Source: Oscarella lobularis (lineage: Eukaryota > Porifera > Homoscleromorpha > Homosclerophorida > Oscarellidae). From it: a stretch of DNA of 64,000 nt. Both the position numbers and the translations under genes were made by a program. The stretch is from assembly GCF_947507565.1 (NCBI RefSeq), contig NC_089185.1, positions 2,046,001 through 2,110,000 on the forward strand. Direction: 5' to 3'. Of the stretch, positions 63,667-64,000 are shown piece after piece. The notes under the pieces were generated by a model, which worked only from the letters and a program-made list of their open reading frames with translations, was not told the DNA's origin and searched no databases. Positions within the stretch are counted from its first letter, which is position 1; every line of letters starts with the position of its first letter.

Positions 63667-64000
63667 TTAGAAGGACTCATGGAGCATGCTATGCGCGAGG
63701 ACTATAAAGTCAACAACAGTAAAAGTAGCTAAACATACGCGATCAAATTAGCGGACGTGAGCCTGGCGCTCACGATCCGAAACAAGGTTGGGGCGGGAAG
63801 TAGGACCACAGACACGGGACAATTTGTGGGTAATGACATTAGAGTTACAATATTGAATAAGGACGGACAGACGGCGACGCCAATAGCAGAGAAAAATATT
63901 CTTCTGCGCTCGCCCTTCAGCCCGTTCGACGACACGACACACAGACTGAAGGAAATCCAGGGCCGACTGGCCCCAACGACCAAAGTGCTCGGCCACGATT
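63663..64000 (-). pseudogene. RLE-type non-LTR retrotransposon, copy 2, runs off the window
   Basis: It is almost identical to copy 1 from 61858 on (only a few differences in 338 bp by eye) and encodes the same C-terminus (FGRWGQSALDFL, YWRRRLSVLI). It is in the same orientation. Whether upstream parts are intact cannot be seen; it is labelled pseudogene only because it is partial. Confidence 0.75.

Overview
The window is eukaryotic, and nearly everything recognisable in it is a transposable element or a gene carried by one. Short GT-AG introns (about 40-60 bp), frequent AATAAA signals, and animal-type element families (Kolobok, ISL2EU, hAT, pogo/Tigger, Tc1-mariner, Helitron, DIRS-like, Penelope-like, RLE-type non-LTR) point to an early-branching metazoan with a compact genome; a sponge or cnidarian is the best guess. 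No tRNA, rRNA or CRISPR was seen, and no host gene can be called with confidence.

Layout. 1-0.94 kb: a possible Helitron 3' end. 1.09-1.88 kb: a TTAA-flanked Kolobok-type MITE. 1.94-7.3 kb: Kolobok-1 (THAP transposase plus an inward-facing gene with a P2X7-receptor C-terminal 'ballast' domain), split by a hAT copy with a 5-bp target duplication. 9.2-10.3 kb: a decayed RPA-like OB-fold gene. 10.5-14.3 kb: Kolobok-2, same two-gene layout, TTAA duplication. 15.1-15.7 kb: 3' end of an RLE-type retrotransposon. 15.9-19.2 kb (minus): decayed Helitron A with Rep, Pif1-like helicase and an OTU protease remnant. 19.9-23.4 kb: an ISL2EU element with a SAP-SWIM-YqaJ nuclease gene and a THAP/DDE transposase gene. 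24.1-25.85 kb (minus): DIRS-like RT/RNase H/tyrosine recombinase. 25.8-32.1 kb (minus): two broken units of a HECT-type ubiquitin ligase gene followed by an rve-type integrase gene. 32.4-39.3 kb (minus): Helitron B, split by a fully open pogo element. 39.3-42.0 kb: two diverged copies of a CGA-biased repeat, then a zinc-finger remnant and a pogo MITE. 44.2-47.75 kb: a complete Tc1/mariner-like element with a seven-exon transposase and a HIRAN-like cargo gene. 48.3-49.4 kb: a long-TIR element. 49.6-50.9 kb (minus): a pogo fragment. 51.0-53.8 kb: a complete hAT with a 6-bp duplication. 54.1-55.8 kb: a MADF (Harbinger-type) gene and a RecQ-like fragment. 56.1-60.1 kb: a Penelope-like RT split exactly by a 3.1-kb element that encodes an integrase and a RING protein. 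61.8-64 kb (minus): head-to-tail RLE retrotransposon copies separated by (GA/TC)n tracts.

How the genes fit together. The common theme is DNA transposons whose transposase is accompanied by a second gene: the P2X7-ballast protein with Kolobok, YqaJ nuclease with ISL2EU, HIRAN with Tc1/mariner, HECT or RING ubiquitin ligase with the two integrase types, OTU protease with Helitron. Three unrelated elements carry ubiquitin-system domains. Nested insertions can be ordered: hAT after Kolobok-1, pogo after Helitron B, and the integrase/RING element after the Penelope-like element, each by a clean target duplication.

Limits: family assignments are by eye from motifs; exon borders are read from frame and GT-AG consensus; no alignment or database search was run.
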